NCBI GenBank assembly: GCA_019722365.1 | Contig: JADFUC010001868.1 | Coordinates: 310,001 to 374,000, forward strand | DNA length: 64,000 nucleotides | Direction of reading: 5' to 3' | Source: Lithospermum erythrorhizon | Taxonomy: Eukaryota > Streptophyta > Magnoliopsida > Boraginales > Boraginaceae | Part shown: piece after piece, positions 11,076-25,106 of the stretch | How positions within the stretch are numbered: the first letter of the stretch is position 1 | How the letters are laid out: each line of letters begins with the position of its first letter | Position numbers and translations under genes: made by a program | The notes under the pieces: generated by a model | What the model saw: the letters and a program-made list of their open reading frames with translations, nothing else | Told to the model about the DNA's origin: nothing | Databases searched by the model: none

Positions 11076-14000
11076 ATGGTAAGTTTATTTATATAATGTA
11101 ATATACCATCTGTAAATTTATTCATATTACGGAGTATTTTTATTGATAAGAATAGCATTCTTTAGATTCGAGATGGGTACATATTAGAATATTTTTTGTT
11201 AAATCATGTACTATAGAGTATGTACTCTTTAGACTGAATTTTCGATTCAGCTGAATTGTGTTATTTAGAATATTAAGGATTATCAGTTTTGTATCAGTCT
11301 TGTGAATTATGAGTTATATCATAACAAAGATATCATGTTTCATGTATCAAGATTTTTATACTTTGATATCTCGACAAATAAAAAACTATGAAATCGCATG
11401 GGCGAAAGAAATAATTTTTCAAAAATTGTGATTACTTCACTCTACACCTCTTTAGTTCCTACTTCACGACATTGACATATATGAACACAACAGTATTTTG
11501 ATATGGAAGATAAAGAAGAGTGTCTAGAACAAATACACATTGTATCTGCTGTAAAAATATTATAGCTGTGTTCTGAATTCTACCTTAAACATATCTATGG
11601 GTCTGGACTAAAATTTTGAAAAGAATGAGAGATCAGTAAGAACTTTTGTACAAATTAAATACAAATCAATCTTATCGGAACTTAGTCACTATAAATGACT
11701 GAATTATAAACTTGTTACTATATATGCAGACTATTTCTAGCAGCACAATGATTGGTTCACATGTTTGGGTTGGAGATCCTGAAGTAGCTTGGATAGATGG
11801 TGAAGTGGTAGAAGTCAATGGAGAAGAAGTTACAGTAAATTGTACCTTGGGGAAGAAAGTAAGTCTTTTTTCAAATGCCTTTCCACAACACCATAAGGAA
11901 TATCTCATTATAGTCCATCGGCTTCCTCATTTAGTTATTTTATAGCAAGTTCATTCTGCAACATATATGATTAAATCACTTCGGTTAACAAGTTTCAAAC
12001 TGTAATATGTATTTACCTTGAAGTGCAGGTCATAGTTAAAGTTCAAAATGTGTATCCAAAAGATGTTGAGGCTCCTTCTTGCGGTGTGGATGACATGACT
12101 AAACTTGCATATCTGCATGAGCCAGGTGTTCTGCAGAATCTCAAAAGTCGATTTGACATGAATGAAATTTATGTGAGTGTATATGTGGCTTGTTTTAGCT
12201 TTTTCTATATGCTCTATTATTTACTGAACAATCATGAACTGCCAATTATCATTTCTTTTCTTGCACATTCTCGGCAGACTTATACAGGTAATATATTGAT
12301 TGCTGTGAACCCTTTTCAAAGGCTTCCTCATTTGTACGACAAACACATGATGGAGCAATACAAGGGAGCAGCCATTGGAGATCTCAGTCCTCACCCTTTT
12401 GCTATTGCTGATGAAGCTTACAGGTAATTTTATTATCCTCTCATACACATTTGAGTATTCAATAGTGTAAGATGCTTCTCTGAGAATTCTCTCTTATTGC
12501 TGCAGGCAAATGATTAACGAAGGGATTAGCCAATCAATATTGGTTAGTGGAGAGAGCGGAGCAGGTAAAACAGAAACCACAAAGACACTTATGCATTATC
12601 TTGCCTATATGGGTGGAAGGGCACAAGCTGAAGGGCGGAGCGTGGAACAGAAAGTCCTTGAGGTTTGCATTTCTTAGTTGAAAGTGTTTCTTTCTTATTT
12701 GCAACATGCTGCAGTTTTGTCATGTCTCTAGATGAATATTTTGCTGGTAACGTGATGCATGTTGTCCTCTCTTTGTTGGTTCATTAAAGTTTACCTTTTG
12801 ACAGTCCAATCCAGTACTTGAAGCATTTGGAAATGCAAAGACTGTCAGAAACAACAACTCAAGGTGCGCATTTATAGAAAAAGATTTGTTCAGATATGTT
12901 GAAGATTCTTGTACATGTCACTGTTTATATCATGGGTTGCACATTAACGAAATCATGTTGTGTGATGCCAGTCGCTTTGGTAAGTTCGTCGAGATCCAGT
13001 TTGATGAAAGAGGAAGAATTTCTGGAGCTGCCATTCGAACATATTTGCTGGAACGTTCTCGTGTTGTCCAAGTATCTGATCCGGAGAGGAACTATCATTG
13101 TTTCTACATGCTCTGCGCTGCTCCACCAGAGGTAGACTCCTCGTCCACCTATTTATTTGGAATTTCCATTTTGCATTTCAATACTTAAATATCAGACAAA
13201 AGCCACTGGTCCTCATAAATACACCTTGCAATATTACTTTTTAGATGCATGTTATTAATGATAAGAGTAACAACTTATATGAACTCATTTTAGCCTATAT
13301 CTATTTGTAGTCCAAGTAAGTTCAGTTTTTGCATCTGATGTTAGGATGTCAAGAGATTCAAAATGGGAAATCCGAGGACATTTCGTTACCTCAATCAGTC
13401 TAATTTCTATGAGTTGGACGGGGTGGATGACTCTGAAGAATACCTCGAAACACGGAGGGCAATGGATGTGGTTGGGATCAGCGATGATGAACAGGTTCAG
13501 AGTTATTAATTCCCCAATTATATATGTTGAGGGAGCCATGCAATTGTTAATTCCAACATTGTTTTGCAGGATGCGATTTTCAGAGTTGTGGCCGCAGTTC
13601 TTCACTTGGGAAACATTGAATTTGCCAAGGGAAGTGATAATGATGGTTCAAAACCTAGGGATGATCAGTCCCGCTTCCATTTAAATGCTGCAGCCGAGCT
13701 TCTCATGTTGGTTTCGTTAATTTATTCTGTCCTCCACTGCCTATTGTCCAATTACACGGTTCCTGATTTGATGTATGGAATTCTTATTTAGGTGTGACAA
13801 TCAGTCTCTTGAAGACTCTTTATGTAAACGGGTGATGGTAACGCCGGATGAAACCATAATGAAATCCCTTGACCCTGATGCTGCAGCAGTCAGTAGAGAT
13901 GCTCTGGCCAAAATCATTTACACAAGACTGTTTGACTGGTTGGATAAATACTAAGCTAAATGATATGATAATTCTTTGAGATGTATTGTTCTATGAAGAT

Positions 14001-17000
14001 GCTTCATCTTATTCAATAGTGTTAAAGAAATCTCTTGATAACTGACCAGGATCGTGAACAAGATTAACAATTCCATCGGGCAAGATCCTCAATCAAAGTA
14101 CTTAATCGGGGTTCTGGATATTTATGGCTTTGAGAGTTTCAAAATAAACAGGTGCTTAACTGGTATGCTTTTGTTTTCAACATTGTAAGTGTGCATTTTC
14201 TTGCAAAATACTGACTGAAAATATCATGTAATCAACAATGAAATTAATTGTTGTGACAGAACAATTTTTTGGGGAACATTTTGCTCTACATTAAGTGCCA
14301 TCTTTTGCAATAATTATCTGCCTATATGTGGTTGTCATTTTATATTAATTAAAGAGAGTAGAAGTACTTCCTACCGGCATCGATTTTTTTTAGTTAACAG
14401 CCACAAATACCTTTCCCTTTACTTGATTTATTTCCTCAATTTGGTTTCTTATTTTCGCAGCTTTGAGCAATTCTGTATAAACTTGACCAACGAGAAGCTG
14501 CAACAACATTTCAATCAGGTTTTAGTACACAGCCATGTTTGTGCAATAAATGTTGTAATTTATGTGAAATTTCTTGCTGACATGATATCTAGTATTTTTC
14601 AAAATTGAATCTTAAATGGCATATGTACATGTACTTATCATGATTGAACTTTTTTCTTGGCAGCACGTTTTCAAGATGGAGCAGGAAGAGTATAAAAAGG
14701 AGGAGATTGACTGGAGCTACATAGAATTTGTCGATAATCAAGATATCCTTGACCTTATTGAGAAGGTATGTTGGTGTCTACGCTTCTAATATCAGTTTGA
14801 TATTTAATGTGACAAGTTCATGCTTATACATGGTATGAAAGTAGTGGGGTGTTCTCCTTCTTGGTGCTTAGTCAAATGGCAAACAATTTGGCCAAGCAAT
14901 TCATAATTCGAGCACATTAATTCCAACACATATTTGGTTATTTTTGGATGGTTAAATGCACTGGGCTATGTTATTGTTGTTGTTACTGTTTGTATGAACC
15001 TCTAGATAAATCTACAGAACTTATCCTTGTATACTAGAGTACCATTCATCTTTAGTCGGAACTAATTTTACTTCATCATATATGGATAAGAAGTTGGGCA
15101 TGTTTGTGAGCTTTACATAAGTTATTATTTCGGGAAAATGATTGTCAAGATGAAAAGTGAGCTGTCTTCTTCAATAATTGTTCAAACTCTCTTCGACATT
15201 AGTAAATTTCTTTCAAACTTTTGTTTAGGTTACTGATGACAAACAGAACAGTTTTTTATTACTGTATAACTAAACCTAACAGGTGAAAATTTACCCGGCA
15301 TCAACTAAAACTCAGCAACTATAATTTTATACTGCATTTCCTTACTTGATATATCATTATGAAAAACTCAGCAACTATAATTTTATACTGCATTTCCTTA
15401 CTTGATATATCATTATGAAAAAATTGAATTTGTAGGACAACAAAATTTCAAATAAAACAAGAGAGAATAAAAACACAAGTGTTATTCCAAGGAATTGTGA
15501 TAGTATTACCTTCGAGAAGGATTTTGTTGGTCTTGTTCATTCTGTCAGTGTGGTAATTATTTGTATTGTTGCTGATGATTTGTTATTTTCAGAAACCTGG
15601 GGGGATAATTTCTCTTCTTGATGAGGCATGGTACGTTAAAAAAAAAAATTCCCATTATTTTGCATTTTTTTATACTTCCATGGACTACAAAATTAGATTA
15701 AATTATTTAGTTTCTCCTCACAAATATGTAATGCCTTCTCATGTGTTACAGTATGTTCCCGAGATCAACAAATGAGACTTTTGCAGACAAGTTATTCCAG
15801 ACATTCAAAGATCATAAGCGTATCAGCAAGCCTAAATTAGCAAGGACCGACTTCACCATTCACCATTATGCTGGTGATGTATGTAAATCTTAGTGATGCT
15901 TCTGTTGGACAAATTTGTATAAGTTAGTGAAAAGAGCAACGTGCAAGTGAGCACGAATAGAGTGTATCATCTCTTTATCTTTGTTACTCTTTCAGGTCAC
16001 TTACCAAACTGAACAGTTTTTGGAAAAGAACAAAGATTATGTTGTAGGTGAGCATCAAGCTCTCCTTGGCGCTTCAAGATGCTCCTTCGTAGCAGGCTTG
16101 TTCCCACCTTTACCTGAAGAAAGTTCCAAAACGTCTAAGTTCTCTTCAATTGGTTCTATATTTAAGGTCTGTAACATACCTCTGTTTTGCTTAAGTTTCT
16201 CTGACTGATTGGAGTTATTTCATTATTTCTGTCTTGATTAATCTTATACGTAATACAGCAACAACTACAATCTTTGCTCGAGACTCTTAGTGCAACCGAG
16301 CCACACTATGTTCGTTGTGTCAAACCAAATAATCTTCTCAGACCATCTATATTTGAGAACCAGAATGTGCTACAGCAGCTTCGTTGTGGGGTATTTCACT
16401 AATTCTTGGCTGCCGCATTATTCAGAATATCTTATTGTATGTGTACTTCACAAATTAATTCATGATGTCTTTGCAGGGAGTAATGGAAGCGATTAGAATC
16501 AGTTGTGCTGGATTCCCCACAAGGAAGTTCTTTGTTGAATTCTTAGGCCGTTTTATCATCCTTGGACCTGAAGTTTTAAAAGAAAGGTAAGACAGAAAAA
16601 TTAGTTACAATGTTGAAATTCCTTGATATTTATATTTGTGAATGATAATTCTTTCCTTGTTCTTTACTGTATTTGTAGTCCTGATGAGGTTGCTGCTTGT
16701 AAGAAGCTCCTACAGAAGATTAACCTTGAAGGTTATCAGGTATCTTTTGTAAATAGAGGCAAATATTACCATTGTAGATGCAGTCTAATCCCTCGAAGCA
16801 TACATCTTGAAATATTATATTCATTTCTTTTTTCCATTTAGATTGTGTAGGAAATCAACTTGCATGTCAGTATTGCTACTTTTGATAAGTTGAGGGGTGA
16901 TGTGACGTATCGTTTGCTATAGCAATGTAGGTAGCAGCTGAATGATGTGGAATTCTTACAGACCGTTGATATTGTTTATCTTTCTCATATAACTTTCCTG

Positions 17001-20000
17001 TTGTGTTGTTTGATCATAATTTTTTCCAGTAGTATCAGTTAGCAGACAGTTAAAAAGGACAATCTCGTTCTTATCCTGCTTTCGGTACCTATCAGAAAAT
17101 TTAGATAGCATGAAACAGAAGTGGACTTATACTTACTTCTCACTCCACATATCATAGATTTCTCGTTTATGGTCAATGTTGGGGGCAAAGATTTCAATGT
17201 TGACATCTTGCAATTGACAGTCTTAGAAGCAGTAACTATTAAGCATACATAACAAAGTATTAGTTCCACTTTTAGTCTCACATAACATCTGTTTGTTTCA
17301 ACCCCAGTGGCATAAGTTTGGTTCCTTCCTGGTTCTTTTGCTCATTTTTATTTCTAAGTTGCAAAGTTAATATATTATACGAGTAATACGACTTTCCTAA
17401 ATATATATAAGCATCTTTGTCGCCAGTCGATTCTGGTATGTGAAAGATAGAATAACAACATCTTGCTTAAATGGTGCTCTAGAAATTGCTGGTTCTTTAG
17501 ACAATTTCTCTTACCTTTCCATTCTATGTAACTTAACTTATTTTTGCTTCATCAATCTAGTTAAAAATTCTGCGAAGGATTTTTCTGAGAATTAATGTGT
17601 GCAAAGATGTTCATCTTGTTGTCTGGGATCAATGGGTCGATTAACTGAATAATTTATTGCAGATTGGTAAAACAAAAGTATTTCTTAGAGCTGGGCAGAT
17701 GGCAGAGCTAGATGGACGAAGAAACGAGGTCCTTGGAAAATCTGCATGCATTATCCAACGGAAGGTTAGATCATATTTTGGGCGCAAAAGCTTTATATCA
17801 TTGCGTTATGCAGCCATTCAGATTCAAGCTCTGTGCAGAGGTAGGCCAGTTTACATTCACTTTGTTTTTCCAAAAGAATTTCATGATCTTGAGATAGCTA
17901 TAAAGAAATTAGGTCCAGCAGGTCAACACTTATTTTTTTTCCTTTTAGGTACTGTTGCAAGACTTCTTTATGGGTCCTTGAAGAAGGAGGCTGCTTGTTT
18001 GATTATCCAACAAGATGCACGCATGTTTTTGGCTAGAAAAAATTTCAAAGCATTTTGCTCGTCAGTTGTTTGTATTCAAACAGGAATCCGTGGAATGTCT
18101 GCACGAAGTGATCTGCGTTTCAGGAGACAAACAAAAGCTGTTATCTACATCCAGGTAGCAATGTTATCCGGTTTTTTATATGCTTCTAGGGATGCTCAAT
18201 TTATTAGAGGTTGGATGTTCTGACATTGAGACTCCTCTTGATATTCATTACAAAGCTCATCAGACGATCTTCGATTTGCCAAATTGTTTCCAATTCCTTA
18301 AAATGAAACTGACCGATGTCGCTGTTCCACTAAACCCATTTTACATTATTAACCTGGCATGCTATTGAATTTATCTTTCTTCTCTTCTTCTTTTTAGTTA
18401 AATGGCCTACTGTTAATTCACATAAGAATGGAAGTCGAGTTGAAATTTAGCAATTTTTTGTCTCTGTAGCCTTTCCTCAATAACTTAATATTAATTCTTA
18501 TAAGAAAGAGGCCACAGTTGAATTTTAAATTATTCAGAAAGCATTTTCTAAAAGATGGAATAGGAAGGTAAATAAATGGAATCAAACATGAATCAATTGA
18601 TTCTTACTACCTCTGATGGTCAACCTCATCTTCTCTGGTTTTATCTACAGCTAGTAAAATTTTCTTTGAGTATTAAATATTTTTATTGCCTGATTCGAGT
18701 TTGTTTCCAATAACTATCATTACTCCCTAGAGCAACTGATCGACTACAATGAACCTCGCATATATAAGTGGAGTTAGTGATGCTTATGTCACCTATATTA
18801 GAGTTTATTTATGGAATCTTTTTTTTGGTTAAAGTTACATGTGAGTTCAATAAAACTATTTTGTTTGCAGAGTTACTGCAGAGGAAGTTGTGCCCTTCAT
18901 TATTATCTTAGGTTAAAGTGGGCGACAATAGCAACTCAATGTGCATGGAGAGGATTAACAGCCAGGAGAGAGCTGCGAAAGCTTAAAATGGTTAGTTCTA
19001 GATTGTTTACGTATTGTTTTAGTGGCCATGTCACCAAACATGGTAAAACCCTGATCCAGGACCTGATGTTTTGTTTTCATTCAACTTATATAGTTTTGGT
19101 AGTGTTCAAAATGTATTTATTCTGTACTTTGAGCTCAGATATCTCATTGGCACTTACTGGCTGCAGAAAAAGAAAAAGAAAAAGTCTGTACATTAATGGA
19201 ACCAATAGAGTTGGATGCAAACGTGATAAGAGATCATTATTTATTTGTTCATTCTTTTATAATAAAAGACCTCCACAAGTCCTTCTTGTTCTAAGTTATT
19301 ATGTTGTTGCATACATAGAATCTGTTTTGGTCAGATGTAATTTTCTTAATGTCTTCACTGCAACTTTGCAAAAGAAACTTCAGATGTACACTTAGTGGGG
19401 TTTAATTTCTAAATCCACCCGGTGAAATTTCAAGCCTCCAACCTCTAGGCCAACCTTTGCCCCTTGGTATTGTAACCATATCATCAAATAAGTTTTCCTT
19501 ATTATCATCTCATGACAGTTTTAGTTGTCTTGAAATTTTTCGGCATTCTTATCTTCATAGTTGTTTATAAAAATGTATGTTATTTAGAAATTCTGTCATA
19601 GTTTTTTCACCTCCATGCTCCGCCATACTCATAAGACGTAACTTGCCCTCTGAGTAGATAGAAATGTTACAATTTGACTAACCAGTAAGTGGTTTCATAT
19701 TCTTTCTTAGGAAGCAAAGGAAACTGGAGCCCTCCAAGAAGCCAAAAGTAAGCTGGAAAAGCAAGTAGAGGAATTGACTTGGAGACTGCAGTTGGAGAAA
19801 CGTATGAGGGTAAGCCCAAGTACTGATGTTCTAATTACTAAATAGTGTGTGATACGTTCTCCACCTCTCTGATACCATTCTGTAATTAATCAAGTGCATT
19901 CTTGGTTCGTATAAAACTTCTAAATTGTGCTATTTTGAGGACACACCTTCTGCGTTAAAAGGTCATGGCATTCAGTTTATCCCTTTTCATTTTATTAATT

Positions 20001-23000
20001 ACCCTGATCTGATTTCTACCAGCTAAACATAAATGTTAATTTACATGATTCTGAATTTTTTTTATCAATAAATATGAAGGAAAATTGTATGTGTGCATCA
20101 ATGGTGTTGTGGCTAAGATGAAATAATATCAGGGTTGTGTAGCTCACCCTTCAAATGCCTTTTCATTTCATTTTAATCTTAGCCACTTCCTTCGAATGTA
20201 GATTTGGAACTTCCAAATCATACAACATATATTTAAAATTACAAGCAGCGGGGATATGCATTGCCATAGTCTTATGGGAAAAAAGAAAAAGATGAGATGT
20301 GAGTACATATTTCTGCTTTTGTAGATTTCATCCAATCTTATTGTCTGTCCTTCAGGCTGATTTGGATGAAGCCAAAAGTCAGGAAAATGCAAGGTTACAG
20401 GCTGCTTTAGAAGAAATGAAGCTTCAATTTTTTGAAACTAAGGAACGGCTTATTAAGGAATGTGAGGCTGCCAAGCGGGATGCTGAGCAACATCCGACCA
20501 TAAAAGAAGTCCCAGTTATTGATGAGGAACTAGTCAGCAAGCTCACTTCTGAAAATGAGAATCTAAAGGTAAGATCAACGTAGAGTGCTGTCATAACTCT
20601 TTAAGCAGATGCAACATCCCTGTTGATGCATAAAAGCCATGTTTTGAATGTTTCTAGGCTTCTCCAAATCTAATTGATAATACTGAAAAACTGTATATGG
20701 CTCAATATGCAGTCTCTTTTAAATTCGAAGGAACAGAAATATGAAGAAACGAGTAAGCAACAAGAGGAGGAGATAATTCAGATGAAGACTACTATCCAAA
20801 GGTTGTGCAGATCATATTTTTTGAATTTCAAAGTGTACCATTGGAAGTCTTAGCTTAGAAGAGATCCATATCACTCGGGTGTTGATTTCATTTGATATTA
20901 GAGAAAATGGTTTTTCTACCAGCCGGAACTGCTGCATATTGTTTATTTACTCATTCTCTGCACTTTTCAGGCTGGAAGAAAAAATTGCCGTTATGGAATC
21001 TTCTGAAAAGATATTGCGACAATCCTTAAATACATCAGGGCGTTTAGCAGTTAAAACTCAGGTTGGTCATTGGTGCTACTGAACAAATTTTCAGACTTTT
21101 CATTCCTGGTGCTTGTATTAACCGTGCCTTTTTTTTATTTGCAGCCTTCAGAGAATGGTCATCTTGTGAGTTCATAAATATATACTTATTTTTTTTCACC
21201 CCCACCCCAACTTCGTTTATTGTAGAAGAAACTGTATACGAATTCTTATGCTGATCAAGAAGTTCTGTGACCACAGATCCCAGCGCCCTCAAAGAAGTTT
21301 GGCACAGCATCTTTTAGACAATCCTATATTGAAAGGCAACGGGTTGGTAGTGCTGACATTATTTTCACTCTATTTTTGGCATTTTATTTCTATTAGTGTC
21401 CACCAGAAGCAATTTTTAAACTAAACCTGGAATCTACTTCTTTTAGTTATAATTATATGAAAAGGAAAAAATAAGAATGGTTAACTATGTATAACACAGT
21501 TCTCGAGTTACGCCAAATGGCTCAAATCAATGTTTATCTATAAATTCTGCAATTAATTATATTTTTCCAAAAGTTCTGTATGGTGAAGTCGGCTCGTAAT
21601 TCTGAACTGAAGTCGGGAACATCTGATATTGGTTCAGGAGCTGTATAGATTGAACAATTATTTTATAGTGGGTAACTGGCTGAGCTATAACAAAAGAGGC
21701 TCCGGGTTCAAGGTTTTACTGCAGGAGTTCCCTAATGAGCTGTTGAAAATTAGCCCTCCTAGATACCCTAATATCATTAAGCATTATGTGTATAGTTTTA
21801 TTTATTCTGCTCTCTCTGTTGGAAAAGTTTTAGGTTCGAGGTTTTACTGCCAAAATTCAACAGGCTAATTTGTACTTAGTCAAACATTACTTCTGGGGTT
21901 GTTTCTCATCTTTTATATGAATTGATCAAGTTCTCCTAATGCAGGAACATGTAGATGCTCTGATGAAGTGTATAACACAGGATATTGGATTCAGCAAAGG
22001 AAAGCCTATTGCTGCATTCACCATATACAAATGCCTTCTTCACTGGAAATCCTTTGAAGCTGAAAAAACAAGTGTATTTGATCGCCTTATTCAGATGATA
22101 GGTTCTTCAATTGAGGCAAGTTTGATATGGTGTCATTAATGAGCTCATTCATACAACAATTTTCCGATGAATGATTTCTGTAAGAAGACTGACCTTCGGA
22201 TTAGTGCTAACTGATTGAATTATATAAATAGTAAAAAGTTTAAAGGGGAAGTCCTTATTCTTCATCCCCTTTTCGACTACCCATATTTTGTACCTTCTCT
22301 GTTCATAGAATACATCACGGAGTCTCCTCCAGGTTGAGTTCATTTTTTCAAAATCATCCCAATTTTGTATCCTTACAAGGCACTCTTTTGCATGGTAGGA
22401 GTATATAACTAAACATTGCTGCTGTGGTAGACTGCAATTTATAGTCGTCAAGTATTCATTATTGGATGTAGCAGACTAAATTATTCCCAACTTCCAAACC
22501 CAGTCTCTTCGTAATCAACTTCCTGTGATTCGTCATGCTATCTAACATATAAGGAGCAACTGTGTAATGAGCTTGTTCAACATTAGCATCGAAACTAAAT
22601 TCACTTGTTATCTTCACAATACTTGCAGGACCAAACAAGTAATCATTACATGGCTTATTGGCTTTCCAACACATCTACTTTATTATTCTTACTTCAGCAC
22701 ACACTAAAGTCTTCTGCTACAAGCCCAAGTCAACCCACATCCTTATTTGGAAGGATGTTCAGATCATCTCCCTCTTCTTCCAACTTGCCAATTGGTGGAC
22801 TTGTGGGAGTGTGCCAGGTTGAGGCTAAATATCCAGCTTTACTTTTCAAGCAACAGCTGACGGCTTATGTTGAGAAAATGTATGGAATTATTCGAGACAA
22901 TGTAAAAAAGGATTTGTCCCCCCTTCTCTCTTCATGTATTCAGGTAATATAATCAGCCCTCTCTAATTCTTTTTGCAAACTTGTTAGACTCACTGTAAAG

Positions 23001-25106
23001 TTTCTTTATAATCGATTTGCAATGAATTTTGTTGTTTGTCTCTTGAAGACCTCAAAGTTTCTGGAGTAAATATACTTGATGTAATAAGTTACCTTATCAG
23101 GTTATAATTTTCACCCTTACTAACCGATTTTACGTTTCAGGCTCCAAAATCATCTAAATTGACCTCATTGAAGTCCTTTGGCCGATCGAATAGCATTTCT
23201 CCAGCCAGACATTGGCAGGGAGTTATTGAATGCCTAAATGGGCTTCTTGGCATACTCAAAGATAATTATGTATGTATAATTCTAGAATTCTAAGAACACA
23301 TGACATCATATTTAAGCTGTATAATCCTTTGTCTTTTCCTTTCAGGTGCCTTCAGTTCTTGTCCAGAAAATCTTCACTCAGATTTTGTCTTATATAAATG
23401 TACAGATTTTTAATAGGTATGTCAGACCCATTAACCCCGATTTCATTATATAAATTACTCGTATCAGCCATATGGATTATTCTCATAATCATTGGAATTT
23501 TGGTAACATAAAAATGTTATTGATTTTCTTTATTACTACTGCAGTCTTCTTCTTCGTAGAGAGTGCTGCACATTCAGCAATGGGGAATATGTTAAAACTG
23601 GATTAGGAGAACTAGAAATGTGGTGTGGGCAGGCAAAAGAAGAGGTGAGATTTGCATGTGTTTAGCTGCTGTTTTATATTTGAAGGAAAGATCATTGTTC
23701 AATATTTTTAAGAAGTGCTTAAAAGCGCTAGGATCTTTGAGGTGCAAGTAAAAGGGTTTAAAATAGAAAGAAAAAATCTAAAAATGTATCTTAAGTTCAC
23801 TGGTGGGGTAGCTCGGAAACGGTTATTATCAGCATATTGAGCATTTACTTTTCTTGTGAGGATTTGTGATTACCGCTCGACTCCTATCAACTTGCTATCT
23901 TTGTGTGAAGCTCAAGTGCTTTGTCTTATTACAGTATGCAGGTTCATCTTGGGAAGAAATGAAACATGTGAGGCAGGCTGTAGGATTTTTGGTATGATCT
24001 TGTTTTTTGCTACATAATTTCTCTCTGACAACACAACTGATATTGTTCGATTGATATTGAATGTACATTGTTTAAACCATATCTACTTTTTACTTGATTC
24101 ACTTCTATTTGCTACCATAAGTATAAAATTGTTCTTTCCCATATTGGATTGATCCGGGATTTGGCATGTAATTGGCATTCCTCTATGATCTATGTCTGTC
24201 AACGGAGGACCTGGATCTCTGGCTTTTAAGGGAAGAAAACTATGACATGAGATGAAATGAAAAGCATGACCTCGAGTATTCATATTTATTATCACAAATT
24301 CCAGAAGAGAAATACGAATAGGTTTAACTTTTTTACGTAATCTTACATCGAGGTTATTAATCTTGTGCAGGTTATTCACCAGAAGTCCAGGATTACGTAC
24401 GATGATCTTATAAGTGACCTGTGTCCAGTAAGTCCGTAAGCTTTCACTGAAGTGTGATCTCTTTCCATAAGTTGTCTATTCTTTTCTCTCTTTTTCTGTG
24501 GTTGTTTCTCTTATTTCGTTTTACTATGGGAAGAGGTATGATAGTTTTATAAAACTGATCTTTCTGAATTGATTCTCTGTTTCAGATTTTGAGTATTCAG
24601 CAAATATATAGAATATGTACACTCTACTGTGACGATCAGTATAATACTCGAAGTGTAGCTCCAGAAGTAAGTAATTTCAACATCAATGTGCTTACTGTAA
24701 TATATGGACATTGTAAGAGTTTCATTTTGCAGTTATCTAGTAACCACTTGAGGAGTTGTTCTTCCGCTAAAGTTATACAAATGATGGCCTCTGTGACCTC
24801 TCCTTTTATGCAGGTGATTGCGAGTATGAAGGTACAAATAACAGAAGACACGCCCGAAGCTGATACCAACTCCTTTCTGTTGGATGATGATTCAATGTAC
24901 ATTACGTTTTTACTCTTTTTGTTAGACTGCATTCATAACTGATGAACGGCTTCGTAATCTGCTCATATGATTCTTTTGCATGATACGGCAGGATCCCTTT
25001 CTCGGTCGATGACATTAGCAATTCTATCAAGCAAATGGATTTCACCGGTGTAAAACCGGCTGCTGAACTAGGTGAAAATCCAGACTTCCAATTTTTGTTT
25101 GAATGA
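11076..25106 (+). CDS. Class XI myosin heavy chain
   Basis: Plant actin-based motor that moves organelles and drives cytoplasmic streaming. Exons: 11076-11078, 11730-11858, 12029-12172, 12278-12423, 12506-12662, 12805-12863, 12972-13131, 13345-13494, 13570-13706, 13792-13938, 14050-14151, 14461-14518, 14664-14765, 15593-15630, 15752-15878, 15996-16166, 16259-16390, 16477-16586, 16679-16739, 17663-17840, 17949-18154, 18871-18990, 19711-19809, 20356-20568, 20713-20801, 20971-21061, 21145-21165, 21277-21342, 21945-22115, 22629-22943, 23141-23269, 23346-23416, 23545-23644, 23935-23991, 24371-24427, 24586-24666, 24814-24896, 24992-25106. They total 4395 nt, 1464 aa, without a stop. Domains: N-terminal SH3-like ([19 protein letters not shown]); motor with P-loop GESGAGKT (about aa 155-165), switch [10 protein letters not shown] and relay [21 protein letters not shown] lever about aa 735-880; short coiled coil about aa 880-1045; DIL globular tail about aa 1130-1440, ending FSVDDISNS. 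Intron 29 is GC-AG. Which Arabidopsis XI subgroup it belongs to is not resolved. Confidence 0.96.
15307..15418 (+). repeat. Perfect 56-bp tandem duplication in myosin intron 13
   Basis: Two identical 56-bp units at 15307-15362 and 15363-15418, beginning AAAACTCAGCAACTATAATT and ending ATATATCATTATGA. No substitutions between copies were seen, so the duplication is recent or is an assembly artefact. It lies well inside an 827-bp intron. Confidence 0.9.

Noticed and set aside
18811..19395. 194-codon open frame over a myosin exon
   Set aside because: Only 18871-18990 is coding (IQ region); the rest is intron that happens to stay open beyond the donor GTTAGT.
22149..22674. Minus-strand frames of 100 and 71 codons within myosin intron 29
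   Set aside because: They are inside an intron, have no recognisable domain and no independent gene signals.
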